Below, one piece after another: positions 7,619-16,623 of a stretch of DNA of 40,846 nt (positions within the stretch are counted from its first letter, which is position 1; every line of letters starts with the position of its first letter). A program made the translations under genes and the position numbers. Origin of the DNA: CAYNGH01 sp964396845 (GTDB taxonomy: Bacteria; Vulcanimicrobiota; JAJTBE01; CAYNGH01). The notes beneath the pieces are model-generated. The model ran no database searches, was not told the DNA's origin, and saw only the letters and a program-made list of their open reading frames with translations. Where the stretch lies: the NCBI GenBank assembly GCA_964396845.1, contig CAYNGH010000014.1, positions 1-40,846 on the forward strand, written 5' to 3'.

Positions 7619-9823
7619 ATGATGGAAGAAAATGAATTAAAGGGAACCACCGGGTTTGAGGGGGAAAAAGCCCCGTACCTTTTTGTTATCGAAGTTGGCT
7701 CCGACCTGGTATATCTTCTAAAGACCCGTCAGAATGACAGATACCCGCACCAGGTGGCATTCATCCCGTCGGTCCACCAGATCCGGGAAGACCTGATGCG
7801 GGAATGGGGTCTGCGGTTGCCGGCATTTCTCATCCGGGAAAACCGGAATATCGAACCTGACTCATACCGGTTTCTCCTCTTTGACCGGGAGATTGTATCC
7901 CGCACCGTTCCGCCGGGAAAAACCCTGGTCATAACCAGCCGGGATCAATTGATGCGTTATTCAGAGAATATCGAGGCGGATCCCATCTTCAGCCGTCCCT
8001 GCATATGGGTGGAATCTCACAATCTGAACCATTTCAAGGAGAAACGAACCTACAGCGCATCCACGGGAGAAGTGATACTGGATCACATAGAATCAGTCCT
8101 CCGAACCCATGCCCACCAATTTATAACCGGGGAGATGGTTCAGGAAAAACTGGACCTGATTGGCAGGACCGAACCGGAAAAGGTCGAGATAACCCTTCAA
8201 AAGCATTCCTTTGAGGGGCTGGTGAGCATAATGAAGAACCTCGTCCCCGAGGGGATCCCCTTTACCCAGCTGGAAGGAGTCATAAGGACCCTGGCCCAGT
8301 CCGACAGCATCACCCCGGATCCTGATACCGCAGCGGAAAAGGTTCGTAAAGCCCTGCGGAACAATATCAACAATTTTGTTTTCAGCCATTCTCTGCCCAT
8401 GTTTGTATCCCTGGACCATAAAATCGAGCTTTACCTGTATTCCAGGGCCGATACCCATCACCGGGTAAACCCCAAGGACCCTGTTGCCACAAAAGTTCTC
8501 CAGGAGCTGGTCAACCTGTATCTTTATTTTCAAGGCAAGGGATTCCGCCTGGGGGTTATCTGCAGTGCCCCCACCAGACTGGTGATGCGAAGGATCCTGG
8601 AAAAGATCCTCCCGGGAGTGATGGTGTTAAAATCAGAAGAAATGGATTCCAGCAGAGATGTGATGATAATAAAAAAAATCCGGGATGCCAGCCCTGGCTT
8701 TATTGCCCGATGGTTCTGGGCCTGGCTCACCCTGCCGGCAAGTCGCCGAAAGCGGTTCTCCGAGTCCATTGCCAATCTGGAGGCTTTCCTGAAAAAAAGC
8801 CGGGAAAAGCCTGGCTCCCACATCATAACCCCGGGGAAAAAACCCCGTAAAACAGTGAGGATCTACAACTCATCCTCATCCCGGGGATTGAACCTGCCGG
8901 CACCCATCACCATAACCCCCAGGCAGAAGGCAGCCATGTACCTGACGGTAAATGACGACCAGTTCATCAGCGCGGTTTTCTCACTGCTTTCCCGTCGGGA
9001 GATTTTTGCCATGGGCACTGATATGGCGGGCCTGCCCAGAGATACTGCAGTTCTTGGCCGTCAGCTTTTCGAGGATGTCATCCGCCAGCCAGGATCATGG
9101 TCAGATCCCAAAAACATGGCGACCTTCATCCACAAGAACCTCAACATCAGTGAAGAACCCATCAAACTGTCGCCTCTGCAGAAGATTGCCATCATTCTGT
9201 CATCGCTGAAGCCCGGTGATGCAGAAAAAATGTACCATCTCATCCTCTCGGGGATTTCCAGCAAGGATCTGGACGGGCTGTCAACCAACATAAGCCGGCG
9301 GCAACTGCTTTCACTGCTGGAAATACGCCGGTGGGTGGTGGATGATTTTCTCTGGTTTCTCAAGGGATCTTACTGGCCGGGGGTTCTTTATTCTCCATCC
9401 CACTGGTCAGCGCAACTTCAGCAACTGGCCAACAAGTCCCCCCAGAAATGCGCCGCGGCGTTAAGAGAACTTTGGCTCAATCCAGGGGTCCTTCAACAGC
9501 GGTTTGACAAGTTTGTGGGCACCGACAACAACTATGCCGCCTACTGGATCCGCCGTTATGTCACCTCGGCTGGTGCCGGCGATTCACAATATTCTCACCT
9601 GCTCCCGGAGAAAGCCTTCATCCTGACACAAATACTGCCGGGAGAACTCTCCCTGGGCATCCGGGAACGTCTGGGGCCTGCTTGGAAACGGATTTTTCGG
9701 CTTGTTCCCCGGAAGCTATACCAGGTGGATCCTGCAGAAGCAGGAGAAGTGATAACCCAGTATCTTTCTTATTATTACAGCACTTTTGGCAAAAGCCGGT
9801 TCGAAAAACCCGGAGTGAACTGA
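7619..9823 (+). CDS. Soluble FlhA C-terminal domain fused to FliG-like modules
   Basis: Protein of 734 residues with no signal peptide or membrane helix. Residues 20-355 follow the cytoplasmic domain of FlhA/FHIPEP (type III export gate): FVIEVGSDLVYLL (22-34); IPSVHQIREDLMREWGLRLP (49-68); FLIRENRNIEPDSYRFLLFD (70-89); THAHQFITGEMVQEKLD (163-179); and FRLGVICSAPTRLVMRRILE (309-328), equivalent to the LLVSPxLRxxLRRxLE segment. The eight-helix FlhA membrane domain is entirely missing. After a basic linker, residues 432-490 (TPRQKAAMYL ... AVFSLLSRREIFAMGTDMA) and 516-575 (KLSPLQKIAIILSSLKPGDA) resemble the N-terminal module of FliG, the motor switch protein; a third, weaker copy may cover 660-720. 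No flagellar gene lies nearby. The start has a weak Shine-Dalgarno (GAAG). A non-flagellar scaffold role is possible but inferred. Confidence 0.72.
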   Translation: MMEENELKGTTGFEGEKAPYLFVIEVGSDLVYLLKTRQNDRYPHQVAFIPSVHQIREDLMREWGLRLPAFLIRENRNIEPDSYRFLLFDREIVSRTVPPGKTLVITSRDQLMRYSENIEADPIFSRPCIWVESHNLNHFKEKRTYSASTGEVILDHIESVLRTHAHQFITGEMVQEKLDLIGRTEPEKVEITLQKHSFEGLVSIMKNLVPEGIPFTQLEGVIRTLAQSDSITPDPDTAAEKVRKALRNNINNFVFSHSLPMFVSLDHKIELYLYSRADTHHRVNPKDPVATKVLQELVNLYLYFQGKGFRLGVICSAPTRLVMRRILEKILPGVMVLKSEEMDSSRDVMIIKKIRDASPGFIARWFWAWLTLPASRRKRFSESIANLEAFLKKSREKPGSHIITPGKKPRKTVRIYNSSSSRGLNLPAPITITPRQKAAMYLTVNDDQFISAVFSLLSRREIFAMGTDMAGLPRDTAVLGRQLFEDVIRQPGSWSDPKNMATFIHKNLNISEEPIKLSPLQKIAIILSSLKPGDAEKMYHLILSGISSKDLDGLSTNISRRQLLSLLEIRRWVVDDFLWFLKGSYWPGVLYSPSHWSAQLQQLANKSPQKCAAALRELWLNPGVLQQRFDKFVGTDNNYAAYWIRRYVTSAGAGDSQYSHLLPEKAFILTQILPGELSLGIRERLGPAWKRIFRLVPRKLYQVDPAEAGEVITQYLSYYYSTFGKSRFEKPGVN

Positions 9824-9829
9824 CCCCGG

Positions 9830-12004
9830 CTATTCTCCGCCATTCTTACTCTCCAGGGGCGATTTATCATTTTTATCATTAAGGCTTTTACTCCCAGTTC
9901 CTGTTGATTCTTCATCCATATCAGGAGCCGGAGCATAATCCGCCAGGGAAGGAACCATGACCCCTGCAGCTTGGGAAGGATTTCTGCCGTAATAACGAAG
10001 AACCAGATAAATGGCCACCACCCCTGCAACCATGCCGATCCAGGGATTCATGCCGTACCCTGCGGGGATGGTCCCCAGAAGGGTGCCGATAACTCCCACA
10101 GTGAGGGCATAGGGCATCTGGGTGCGGACATGATCCACATGGTCTGCCCCTGATGCCATGGAGGACATGATGGTTGTATCTGAGATGGGAGAGCAATGAT
10201 CTCCGAAGGTGGCTCCCGCCAGCACTCCCGATGCGGCCCCCAGCAGGATGGAGTATCTAAGGGCTTCAGGCATCGATTCCGGGGGAAGATGAACCCCAAG
10301 ATGAATGGCAATGGGCATCACGATGGACATGGTGCCCCAGGAAGTTCCCGTGGCAAAGGCGATGGCCGCGGACAGAACAAATATGATGGCCGGCAACAGC
10401 TGGGGAGCGATGGTCCCCCGGGTCAGGAGGGCAATGTAACTGCCGGTTTGAAGTTCCCTGCATATATCCCCGATGGACCAGGCCAGGGCCAGTATCACGA
10501 TGGCGGGCATCAGGGACTTGGCTCCGTCAATCCAGGTGCTCACCGTTTCTTCCAGTTTCAATATTCCCTGGGATATGACCATTCCCGCAGCCACAATGGA
10601 TCCTCCCAGGGAAGCCCACAGCAGGACGTGGAAAGAGTTGGCATTGTCAAGAAACTGGTAAATTTTAGCATTCTGCAATGCCTCCCTGCCTCCTGATTCC
10701 AGCAGACCCAGGGCACCGCTGTACCAAAGACCCGCTATAGTAAAGACAATCACCGACACGATAGGCACCACTGCATTATACCAGCGACGGGGCACCTGGG
10801 GATCATCCCCCCCCACCGGGGACATGCCGATGCTGGAGAGAGGCTTTGCCCCGGGAGCCAGCACCTTTCCCTTTGACCGTGCCCGAATTTCCGCCTTGAG
10901 CATGGGGCCGAAGTCCCGGCTCAGGTATCCCACCAGAAATACGAACACCAACAGAAGAATGGGATAAAACCGGTAGGGAATGGTTTCAATGAACATCAGG
11001 TATGGTTCCTTGTCAAGGCCCGCAGTTTTCAGGCTGTCCCCCAGAACCCCGATCTCAAAGCCGATCCAAGTGGAGATGACGGCAATGTTGGTAACCGGCG
11101 CTGCGGTGGCATCCACCAGAAATGATAATTTCTCCCGGCTTATTTTTAAACGATCCGTCAGGGGACGCATAGAGTTGCCCACAATAAGGGTGTTGGCGTA
11201 ATCGTCAAAAAAGATGAAAAGTCCCATAGCCCAGGTGGCAATCTGACCGCTTCGCGGGTTTTTAGCATATTTCCTGATGACATCCACCATCCCCTGACTC
11301 CCGCCGGAGCGGGATATGATGGCCACCATCCCCCCCAGAAACAGACTGAACACTATAATGGAAATATGATCCGCATCGGCCAGGGCATTGATGAGATATG
11401 TATCCGCCACCCGCAGGAAAGACTGGAAGGGATTGAATCCGTAAACGATGGCAGACCCCAGCCATACTCCCAGAAACAGGGATACCACCACCTGACGCAG
11501 GGCCAGGGCCAGAATGATGGCCAGGAGAGGAGGCAGAATGGTGAGAAAACCGGGAATGACCCGCACCGGAAAGCGGTGAACTGCATCCCCGACAGTGACT
11601 GTAAGGATGTTTGCACCGGGCTTGGCAATCACCAGTCCCTCGATTGTCATAACACCGCTGGCAAAACCTTCGGCTTCTTTGAAGGGTTCCAGTTGGCTCT
11701 GATCATCCTGCATGAATATTTCCCCCTGATCCGGGGTGATTGTGACAGCACCGGTCAAATCTTCCACCGGGTTCCCGTCGGGGTCCATTGCAGTTACGGT
11801 CAGGGAAAAGGGGACCTTGGAAATCACCAGCCCCCGGGTCTTCACATCAAGGGTTACCGAGTCACCGTCGCCACCGGGATCAAAGGTGCAGACCCCATCG
11901 ATGCATATTTCCTCCCCCGAGGCCGGGAACAAATACCCCGCCACCGCCACAAGGATCAGTATCATCATAGAAACAGCAGTAAATCTGAAAACTTTTTGTA
12001 TCAT
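9830..12004 (-). CDS. NhaC-family Na+/H+ antiporter with exported N-terminal Ig-like domain
   Basis: Protein of 724 residues. The first 30 residues are a signal peptide ending near ASGEE. Residues 30-150 form an extracytoplasmic beta domain (VPFSLTVTAMDPDGNPVEDL, GEIFMQDD, GANILTVTVGDAVHRFPV) like bacterial Ig-like or invasin repeats. From about 152 on there are 11 to 13 hydrophobic helices with NhaC-type motifs: FGDHCSPISDTTIMSSMASG near 630-650, FIFFDDYANTLIVGNSMRP near 270, and GTSWGTMSIVMPIA. It should exchange Na+ for H+ or a related solute across the inner membrane. The hydrophilic C-tail is acidic. It ends in TAG, the only terminal TAG in the window, 6 bases from the convergent FlhA/FliG-like gene. 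The start follows GGGGGTCGC. Confidence 0.87.
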   Translation of the reverse strand: MIQKVFRFTAVSMMILILVAVAGYLFPASGEEICIDGVCTFDPGGDGDSVTLDVKTRGLVISKVPFSLTVTAMDPDGNPVEDLTGAVTITPDQGEIFMQDDQSQLEPFKEAEGFASGVMTIEGLVIAKPGANILTVTVGDAVHRFPVRVIPGFLTILPPLLAIILALALRQVVVSLFLGVWLGSAIVYGFNPFQSFLRVADTYLINALADADHISIIVFSLFLGGMVAIISRSGGSQGMVDVIRKYAKNPRSGQIATWAMGLFIFFDDYANTLIVGNSMRPLTDRLKISREKLSFLVDATAAPVTNIAVISTWIGFEIGVLGDSLKTAGLDKEPYLMFIETIPYRFYPILLLVFVFLVGYLSRDFGPMLKAEIRARSKGKVLAPGAKPLSSIGMSPVGGDDPQVPRRWYNAVVPIVSVIVFTIAGLWYSGALGLLESGGREALQNAKIYQFLDNANSFHVLLWASLGGSIVAAGMVISQGILKLEETVSTWIDGAKSLMPAIVILALAWSIGDICRELQTGSYIALLTRGTIAPQLLPAIIFVLSAAIAFATGTSWGTMSIVMPIAIHLGVHLPPESMPEALRYSILLGAASGVLAGATFGDHCSPISDTTIMSSMASGADHVDHVRTQMPYALTVGVIGTLLGTIPAGYGMNPWIGMVAGVVAIYLVLRYYGRNPSQAAGVMVPSLADYAPAPDMDEESTGTGSKSLNDKNDKSPLESKNGGE

Positions 12005-12169
12005 GCGACCCCCGACAATATTTTTTCTGTCTGCCGTCTTTCAGGAACAGTCAAGCAAGACATGGGACTCTTTGACAATATTGATTATTTCTACCTTCGG
12101 GGGAATATATCCTTGAAAGGGCAGATGCCCGCCAAAAGGGAACTACAACGGGAGGTTGAAATAAAAAAA

Positions 12170-13069
12170 ATGGATATCTGGAAGATCGAAAGGGAAATAT
12201 CCCGCAGGGAGTTTATGAAAAAATCCGGCTTCTGGGCCTTGGGCATCGGTGTTCTGGGGGCCGGAGGATACACTTATTTTATGGAACCCCGTGCAGTCCG
12301 CATCGAGAGAATTGACATCTGTCTGCGGGGCTTGCCTCCCCGGTGGAAAGGACGAAGAGTAATCCAGCTCTCGGACATTCACTGCTCCCAGGTGGTGAGC
12401 CGGGATTATCTTGTTGCCGTGATGGAAGCCGTCAACAGGGAAAAGCCCGACACGCTGGTTCTCACCGGCGATTATATCACCGGAGGTCCCGGCTATATCG
12501 AGGACCTCAAACATGTGTTATCCAAACTGAATCCAACCCTGACAAAAGATTACCGGCTGGCGGTACTGGGAAACCATGACTGGTGGAATGATCCGGTGCT
12601 GGTCACAAAAACCCTTGAGGATGCCGGCTTTGATGTTCTCCTCAATCGGGGAGTTGAACTTGACGAGCTTTTCTGGGGCGGGTTGGGGGACATGTGGTGC
12701 GGCAGTCCCGACCTGAAGACCACCCTTTCCCGATGGGATAAAAAATCCGGGCCGGGGATCCTCCTTTCCCACAATCCCGACATCCTTCCTGATGCATCCA
12801 AATCAGGGATCGATTTTATAATGGCAGGGCATACCCATGGAGGTCAGGTAAAACTGCCCCTGGTGGGGGGAGTAATTACCCCATCTCGGCTGGGATACTT
12901 TTCCGGCTTCTACCGTCAGGGATCCACAACAATGTACATAAACCGGGGAGTGGGCATGACAAAACCGCCGGTGCGGTTCGGGTGTCCCCCGGAGATTACT
13001 GTTTATACTCTTCACAATGATGACGGGGGGCATAAAGGAGTTCAAGGGCAGAAAAAGAAATACCCGTAA
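12170..13069 (+). CDS. Tat-exported metallophosphoesterase (YkuE-like)
   Basis: Protein of 299 residues from the ATG at 12170; the open frame continues far upstream but that part is antisense to the antiporter gene and not real. An in-frame ATG at 12125 is an alternative. A twin-arginine signal is clear: SRREFMK (11-17) before a hydrophobic stretch (20-33). The calcineurin-type metal site is complete: D69 and H71 in SDIH, GD (100-101), GNHD (134-137), and GHTHGGQ near 223-229. It therefore folds in the cytoplasm with its two metals and is exported or membrane-anchored. Closest known types are YkuE and related phosphohydrolases; the substrate is unknown. It heads a five-gene operon, 15 bases before the small membrane protein. 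Confidence 0.87.
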   Translation: MDIWKIEREISRREFMKKSGFWALGIGVLGAGGYTYFMEPRAVRIERIDICLRGLPPRWKGRRVIQLSDIHCSQVVSRDYLVAVMEAVNREKPDTLVLTGDYITGGPGYIEDLKHVLSKLNPTLTKDYRLAVLGNHDWWNDPVLVTKTLEDAGFDVLLNRGVELDELFWGGLGDMWCGSPDLKTTLSRWDKKSGPGILLSHNPDILPDASKSGIDFIMAGHTHGGQVKLPLVGGVITPSRLGYFSGFYRQGSTTMYINRGVGMTKPPVRFGCPPEITVYTLHNDDGGHKGVQGQKKKYP

Positions 13070-13084
13070 AAAGGAGCTATAGAG

Positions 13085-13387
13085 ATGAAAACACTCAAGA
13101 TAATCAGCTATGTTTTTTCCCTGATCCACCTGGCAGTACAGTTTTACTTTTTCACCGGGTGGCAGACTCGTATCTCCGACCTGGGCAGAATGGCCACAAA
13201 CCTGGACCCGGTGACCCTGATCAATGCCAATCTTGGTCTTAACCAGGAGAGCTTTGTATTTCTGAGCCTTGCCATACTGACCCTGGCGGCATACTTGACA
13301 GTGTCGGGGCATCTGAACCTGCTGATCACAGAAAAAGCCATCATGGGCGACACCGGGGCAACAGCCCCCGGCACAGAGGGAGAATAA
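13085..13387 (+). CDS. Small two-helix membrane protein, unknown
   Basis: Protein of 100 residues, with AAGGAG 8 bases before the ATG. Two hydrophobic segments are visible, about residues 6-26 (IISYVFSLIHLAVQFYFF) and 56-76 (SFVFLSLAILTLAAYLTVSG), joined by a polar loop of about 30 residues. The last 20 residues are polar and flexible. No motif is recognised. It sits 15 bases after the Tat phosphoesterase and 4 bases before the first TPR gene, so it is translationally linked to both; a membrane anchor or partner for the TPR proteins is a reasonable guess, not shown. Confidence 0.72.
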   Translation: MKTLKIISYVFSLIHLAVQFYFFTGWQTRISDLGRMATNLDPVTLINANLGLNQESFVFLSLAILTLAAYLTVSGHLNLLITEKAIMGDTGATAPGTEGE

Positions 13388-13391
13388 TAAA

Positions 13392-15191
13392 ATGGAACGT
13401 CGAGCAGACCGGGCCCGTTTTGTTCAGGTTCTTCAACTGGATGATCGGGAATATGATCTTACCACCATCGAAGACAATTTCGAAAAAATTCTGGAGTTTT
13501 TTGCCAAATCCCCCGCCAGCACCCGGGATCTGAACCTTTACAGACAGTTCACAGGTATGCTGTGGAAAAGCAAGAAATATGATCAGGCTCTGTCGGTATT
13601 GGAAAAGGCCAGGGACAAATATCCAAAGGACCAGGATCTCAAACTGATGCAGGGGGAGATCCTCACCGATGCAAAACACCCCCGTCAGGCAGTGGCCATA
13701 TTCCAGGAGCTTCACAAAAAACACCCCGGAACCCCCGCCATCATGGAAGGTCTTGCTGAAGCCCTTTACCGATCGGGAGATTTATCCGGAGCCAGGGAAA
13801 TCCTGTTGGAAGCCCTGGAGCTGGACACCTGGGATCCTGCATATTTGATGCTTCAGTTTGACATGGCCCAGAAACTGGCTCGGATTCATTATGATCAGGG
13901 AGAATATGAACAGGCCCTGGAATATCTGGAAGACATCATCGCCATCGGCCCCCGGTCCAGCAAGTGGCAGCTTTATTTCAAGGTGCTGGACAAACTAAAT
14001 CGCCGAGAGGACTTGAAACAGGCCCGGGACATATACGAAAAAATCAAGAAGGGCAGAAAATATCAGAACCGGGCCTTGCGCTATGAGAACCAGCAAAGAT
14101 TCGAACTGGCCCTGACTAATTATGAAAAGGCCATCGGGGTAAATCCCCTGGAGCCTCATTATTACTTTTCCATGGGGGCATGCCTTGAGAGCCTGCCCGA
14201 GGATGAATATGAATACCAGCTGGAAGAAGCCACGGAATATTACCGCACCGCCTGGGAAATGTTTCCCAACAACGCATTTTATGCCATCAGTTATGTGGGG
14301 AATCTGACCAATACCGGGCAATATGAAGAAGCCCTGAAGGTTACCCGCCAGTCGGCAGAAAAACTCCCCCAGCTGATGCTTCCCAACTTGCGGTATCTTA
14401 CCCTGATGCTGGCGGATGAAGGCCGTTATATAGAAATCCTTGAAGAGATGATTGAAAAGGATCCCCGCAGAGAGCTATCAGAGCTTCGAACGGAGCTGGC
14501 CATCATCTTCAAGGAACGCAACGATCCTCGCAGTGAGGAATGGTTCCGGGAAGCCTCCTGTATATATCGGGACAAGATGAGCCAGGAACCTTACAACTGG
14601 CGTCATCACTATGATTACGGCAACTGTCTTTATGAAACCGGAGATATTTCCGGTGCCCGGGAGAGCCTGTTTAACGCCCTGAACCTTCACGGGGGTTTTT
14701 CTGTGGACATCTCAGAAAAACTCTCGGATGTCCTGATGCAGCTTGGGGAATACAAAGATGCCCTGGTGCTTTTAGAGGCGTTGGTGCTGGGAAACCCATC
14801 GGATTTTGAATATGTGGGCAAGATGGGCCTTTGTTTTTTGGCTCTGGGGGACTACGAAAAAGGCTTTGAGGCATTCAACCGTGCGGTTATGCTGAACCGG
14901 GCATATCCCGAGTATCTCTACGGAGCGGCGGTATGTGCTGCCCGGCTGAATCTCACCAGAGAAGCCACTAACATCATCCGGGATCTGCTGGAGATCAACC
15001 AGGAGTTCATCGAAATAATCGAAGGAGAGGAAGCCTTCCGGCTGATGAAGGATGCCGACTCCCTCCAGAAAGTCATCGAAGCCAAAAAGGCCGGAGCCAC
15101 AGCCCAGCCCCCGGGGAAACCGTCAATCCAGCTGAAACGAATCTCCATTTCAGGCATTCAGAAAAGACCGCCTGTTCCAGGGGGACGATAA
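13392..15191 (+). CDS. Large TPR-repeat protein
   Basis: Protein of 599 residues, without signal peptide or membrane helix. After an N-terminal segment of about 50 residues, nearly the whole chain is made of TPR-like helix pairs; clear units are LYRQFTGMLWKSKKYDQALS near 50, AIMEGLAEALYRSGDLSGA near 118, and HHYDYGNCLYETGDISGARE near 405. Roughly 12 to 14 units can be counted by eye. The last 30 residues (PGKPSIQLKRISISGIQKRP) are basic and unstructured. No enzyme motif is present. It starts 4 bases after the small membrane gene and is followed 34 bases later by a second TPR gene, so the two probably act together as a scaffold. Confidence 0.82.
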   Translation: MERRADRARFVQVLQLDDREYDLTTIEDNFEKILEFFAKSPASTRDLNLYRQFTGMLWKSKKYDQALSVLEKARDKYPKDQDLKLMQGEILTDAKHPRQAVAIFQELHKKHPGTPAIMEGLAEALYRSGDLSGAREILLEALELDTWDPAYLMLQFDMAQKLARIHYDQGEYEQALEYLEDIIAIGPRSSKWQLYFKVLDKLNRREDLKQARDIYEKIKKGRKYQNRALRYENQQRFELALTNYEKAIGVNPLEPHYYFSMGACLESLPEDEYEYQLEEATEYYRTAWEMFPNNAFYAISYVGNLTNTGQYEEALKVTRQSAEKLPQLMLPNLRYLTLMLADEGRYIEILEEMIEKDPRRELSELRTELAIIFKERNDPRSEEWFREASCIYRDKMSQEPYNWRHHYDYGNCLYETGDISGARESLFNALNLHGGFSVDISEKLSDVLMQLGEYKDALVLLEALVLGNPSDFEYVGKMGLCFLALGDYEKGFEAFNRAVMLNRAYPEYLYGAAVCAARLNLTREATNIIRDLLEINQEFIEIIEGEEAFRLMKDADSLQKVIEAKKAGATAQPPGKPSIQLKRISISGIQKRPPVPGGR

Positions 15192-15225
15192 GAACAGACG
15201 ACGACAACAAAGGAGTATAGCATAA

Positions 15226-16611
15226 ATGAAAGATAATCAGAAAAATCCGGCAGAAATCTCAGAGATGATCCGCGGGGGAAATGCCGGGGAGGCTTTTGAT
15301 GTAGCCTGGGATCAGGTTAATCAAAAACCTGATATTCGCTGGATGAACCTCCTGGTGGATGCCCGCCAGAAGTTAGGGGACCTGCTGATATGGGTAAAAA
15401 AATGGCGACAGGCAGGAAAACAGGAAAACAAGCCCCATCTCCTGGTGTGTTCTGCCCTGGGGGCCATGGAGCTGGGCCAGGACAGAAAAGCCATTGATGA
15501 CCTGAGAAAAGCCCACCGGATGGATCCCGGCCTGTCCGTTGCTCTTTTTGTGCTGGCCAGTCTTTACATACGCCGGAAGGAAACGGAAAAAGCCCTAAAA
15601 ACAGCAAAAAAAGCCGTTGAGATTGATCCCGGCGACGGCAACAACCACAGAATGCTGGCCATCTGCTACAACGCCATGGGTATGCGGGATGAGGCCCGAC
15701 AGCAGGCAGAAAAAGCTCTGGAGCTGGAGCCGGATAATGCTGATTCCATGTGGGTCATGTCCCTGATGCACCTGGAATCTGAAGAAACAAAAAAAGCCCT
15801 GGAGCTGGCGGAAAAAGCAGTAAAAACCGAACCTGACAGCGCCATGGCCAGCTGGGCCCTGGGAAGCGCCCTCCAGAGAATGGACAGCATCGAGGATTCC
15901 ATCAGAGCCTTTGAAAATGCAGTAAAATATGATGACAAGCTGGCAGATGCCCATTACCTGTTAGCGGGACATCACCTGGAAGCAGGGAATCTGGACAAGG
16001 CCCGGCATCATGCGGACAAGGCTGTTCACGGCGATTCATCCTTTGCCGATGCATATTATCTCCGGGGGCTGATTTACTCCAACCAGGGCCGTCATCACGA
16101 GGCCATCGACCAGTTCAACAAGGCCCTGAACATCGGCTTTGAAAATGCCCTCCTGTACTTTCACCTGGGAGAGGCATACATGATGCTGGATCTCACCGCC
16201 AAGGCGGAGAAGTCCTACCAGCGGGCCATCGAACTTAACCCTGACATGGCAGAGCCTTATTACTGCCTGGGTATTGTGGAAAAATACCGCACCAACGGCG
16301 CCGGCGCCGAGGAGTATTACCTGAAGGCCGTGGAGAGAGCCCCGGATAATGTGCAGTTTATCAACTCCCTGGGGGTGCTGTACCTTGAGATGGGGGAGAT
16401 GGAAAATGCCCGGGAATCCCTGGAAGAGGCCCTGGAGATCTCCCCGGAAGATCCTCTGGTGCTGTATAATATGGGGGAATACTTCCTGCGTATGGGAAAG
16501 ATGGACAAAGCCCTGGAGCTTTTCATGCAGTCCCTGAAATTCAACCCCGATGATGCCGACTGTCAGGCCAAGATTGACCGGATCCGGCAACTGATGCCCG
16601 CCACGGGATAA
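15226..16611 (+). CDS. TPR-repeat protein
   Basis: Protein of 461 residues, cytoplasmic by sequence. An N-terminal 60-residue region (NPAEISEMIRGGNAGEAFDV) is followed by about 11 near-canonical TPR units of 34 residues, more regular than in the preceding gene: ALFVLASLYIRRKETEKALK, HRMLAICYNAMGMRDEARQQ, AYYLRGLIYSNQGRHHEAID, and so on to the C-terminus. Such arrays form a right-handed superhelix that binds peptides or partner proteins. A clear AAAGGAG lies upstream of the ATG. It is fourth in the operon, 12 bases ahead of the short unknown gene. Partners are unknown. Confidence 0.85.
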   Translation: MKDNQKNPAEISEMIRGGNAGEAFDVAWDQVNQKPDIRWMNLLVDARQKLGDLLIWVKKWRQAGKQENKPHLLVCSALGAMELGQDRKAIDDLRKAHRMDPGLSVALFVLASLYIRRKETEKALKTAKKAVEIDPGDGNNHRMLAICYNAMGMRDEARQQAEKALELEPDNADSMWVMSLMHLESEETKKALELAEKAVKTEPDSAMASWALGSALQRMDSIEDSIRAFENAVKYDDKLADAHYLLAGHHLEAGNLDKARHHADKAVHGDSSFADAYYLRGLIYSNQGRHHEAIDQFNKALNIGFENALLYFHLGEAYMMLDLTAKAEKSYQRAIELNPDMAEPYYCLGIVEKYRTNGAGAEEYYLKAVERAPDNVQFINSLGVLYLEMGEMENARESLEEALEISPEDPLVLYNMGEYFLRMGKMDKALELFMQSLKFNPDDADCQAKIDRIRQLMPATG

Positions 16612-16623
16612 GGGAGGCAATTT

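Noticed and set aside
11366..12169. Long in-frame extension upstream of the Tat phosphoesterase
   Set aside because: It is antisense to the antiporter gene, lacks family similarity, and would bury the Tat signal inside the protein.
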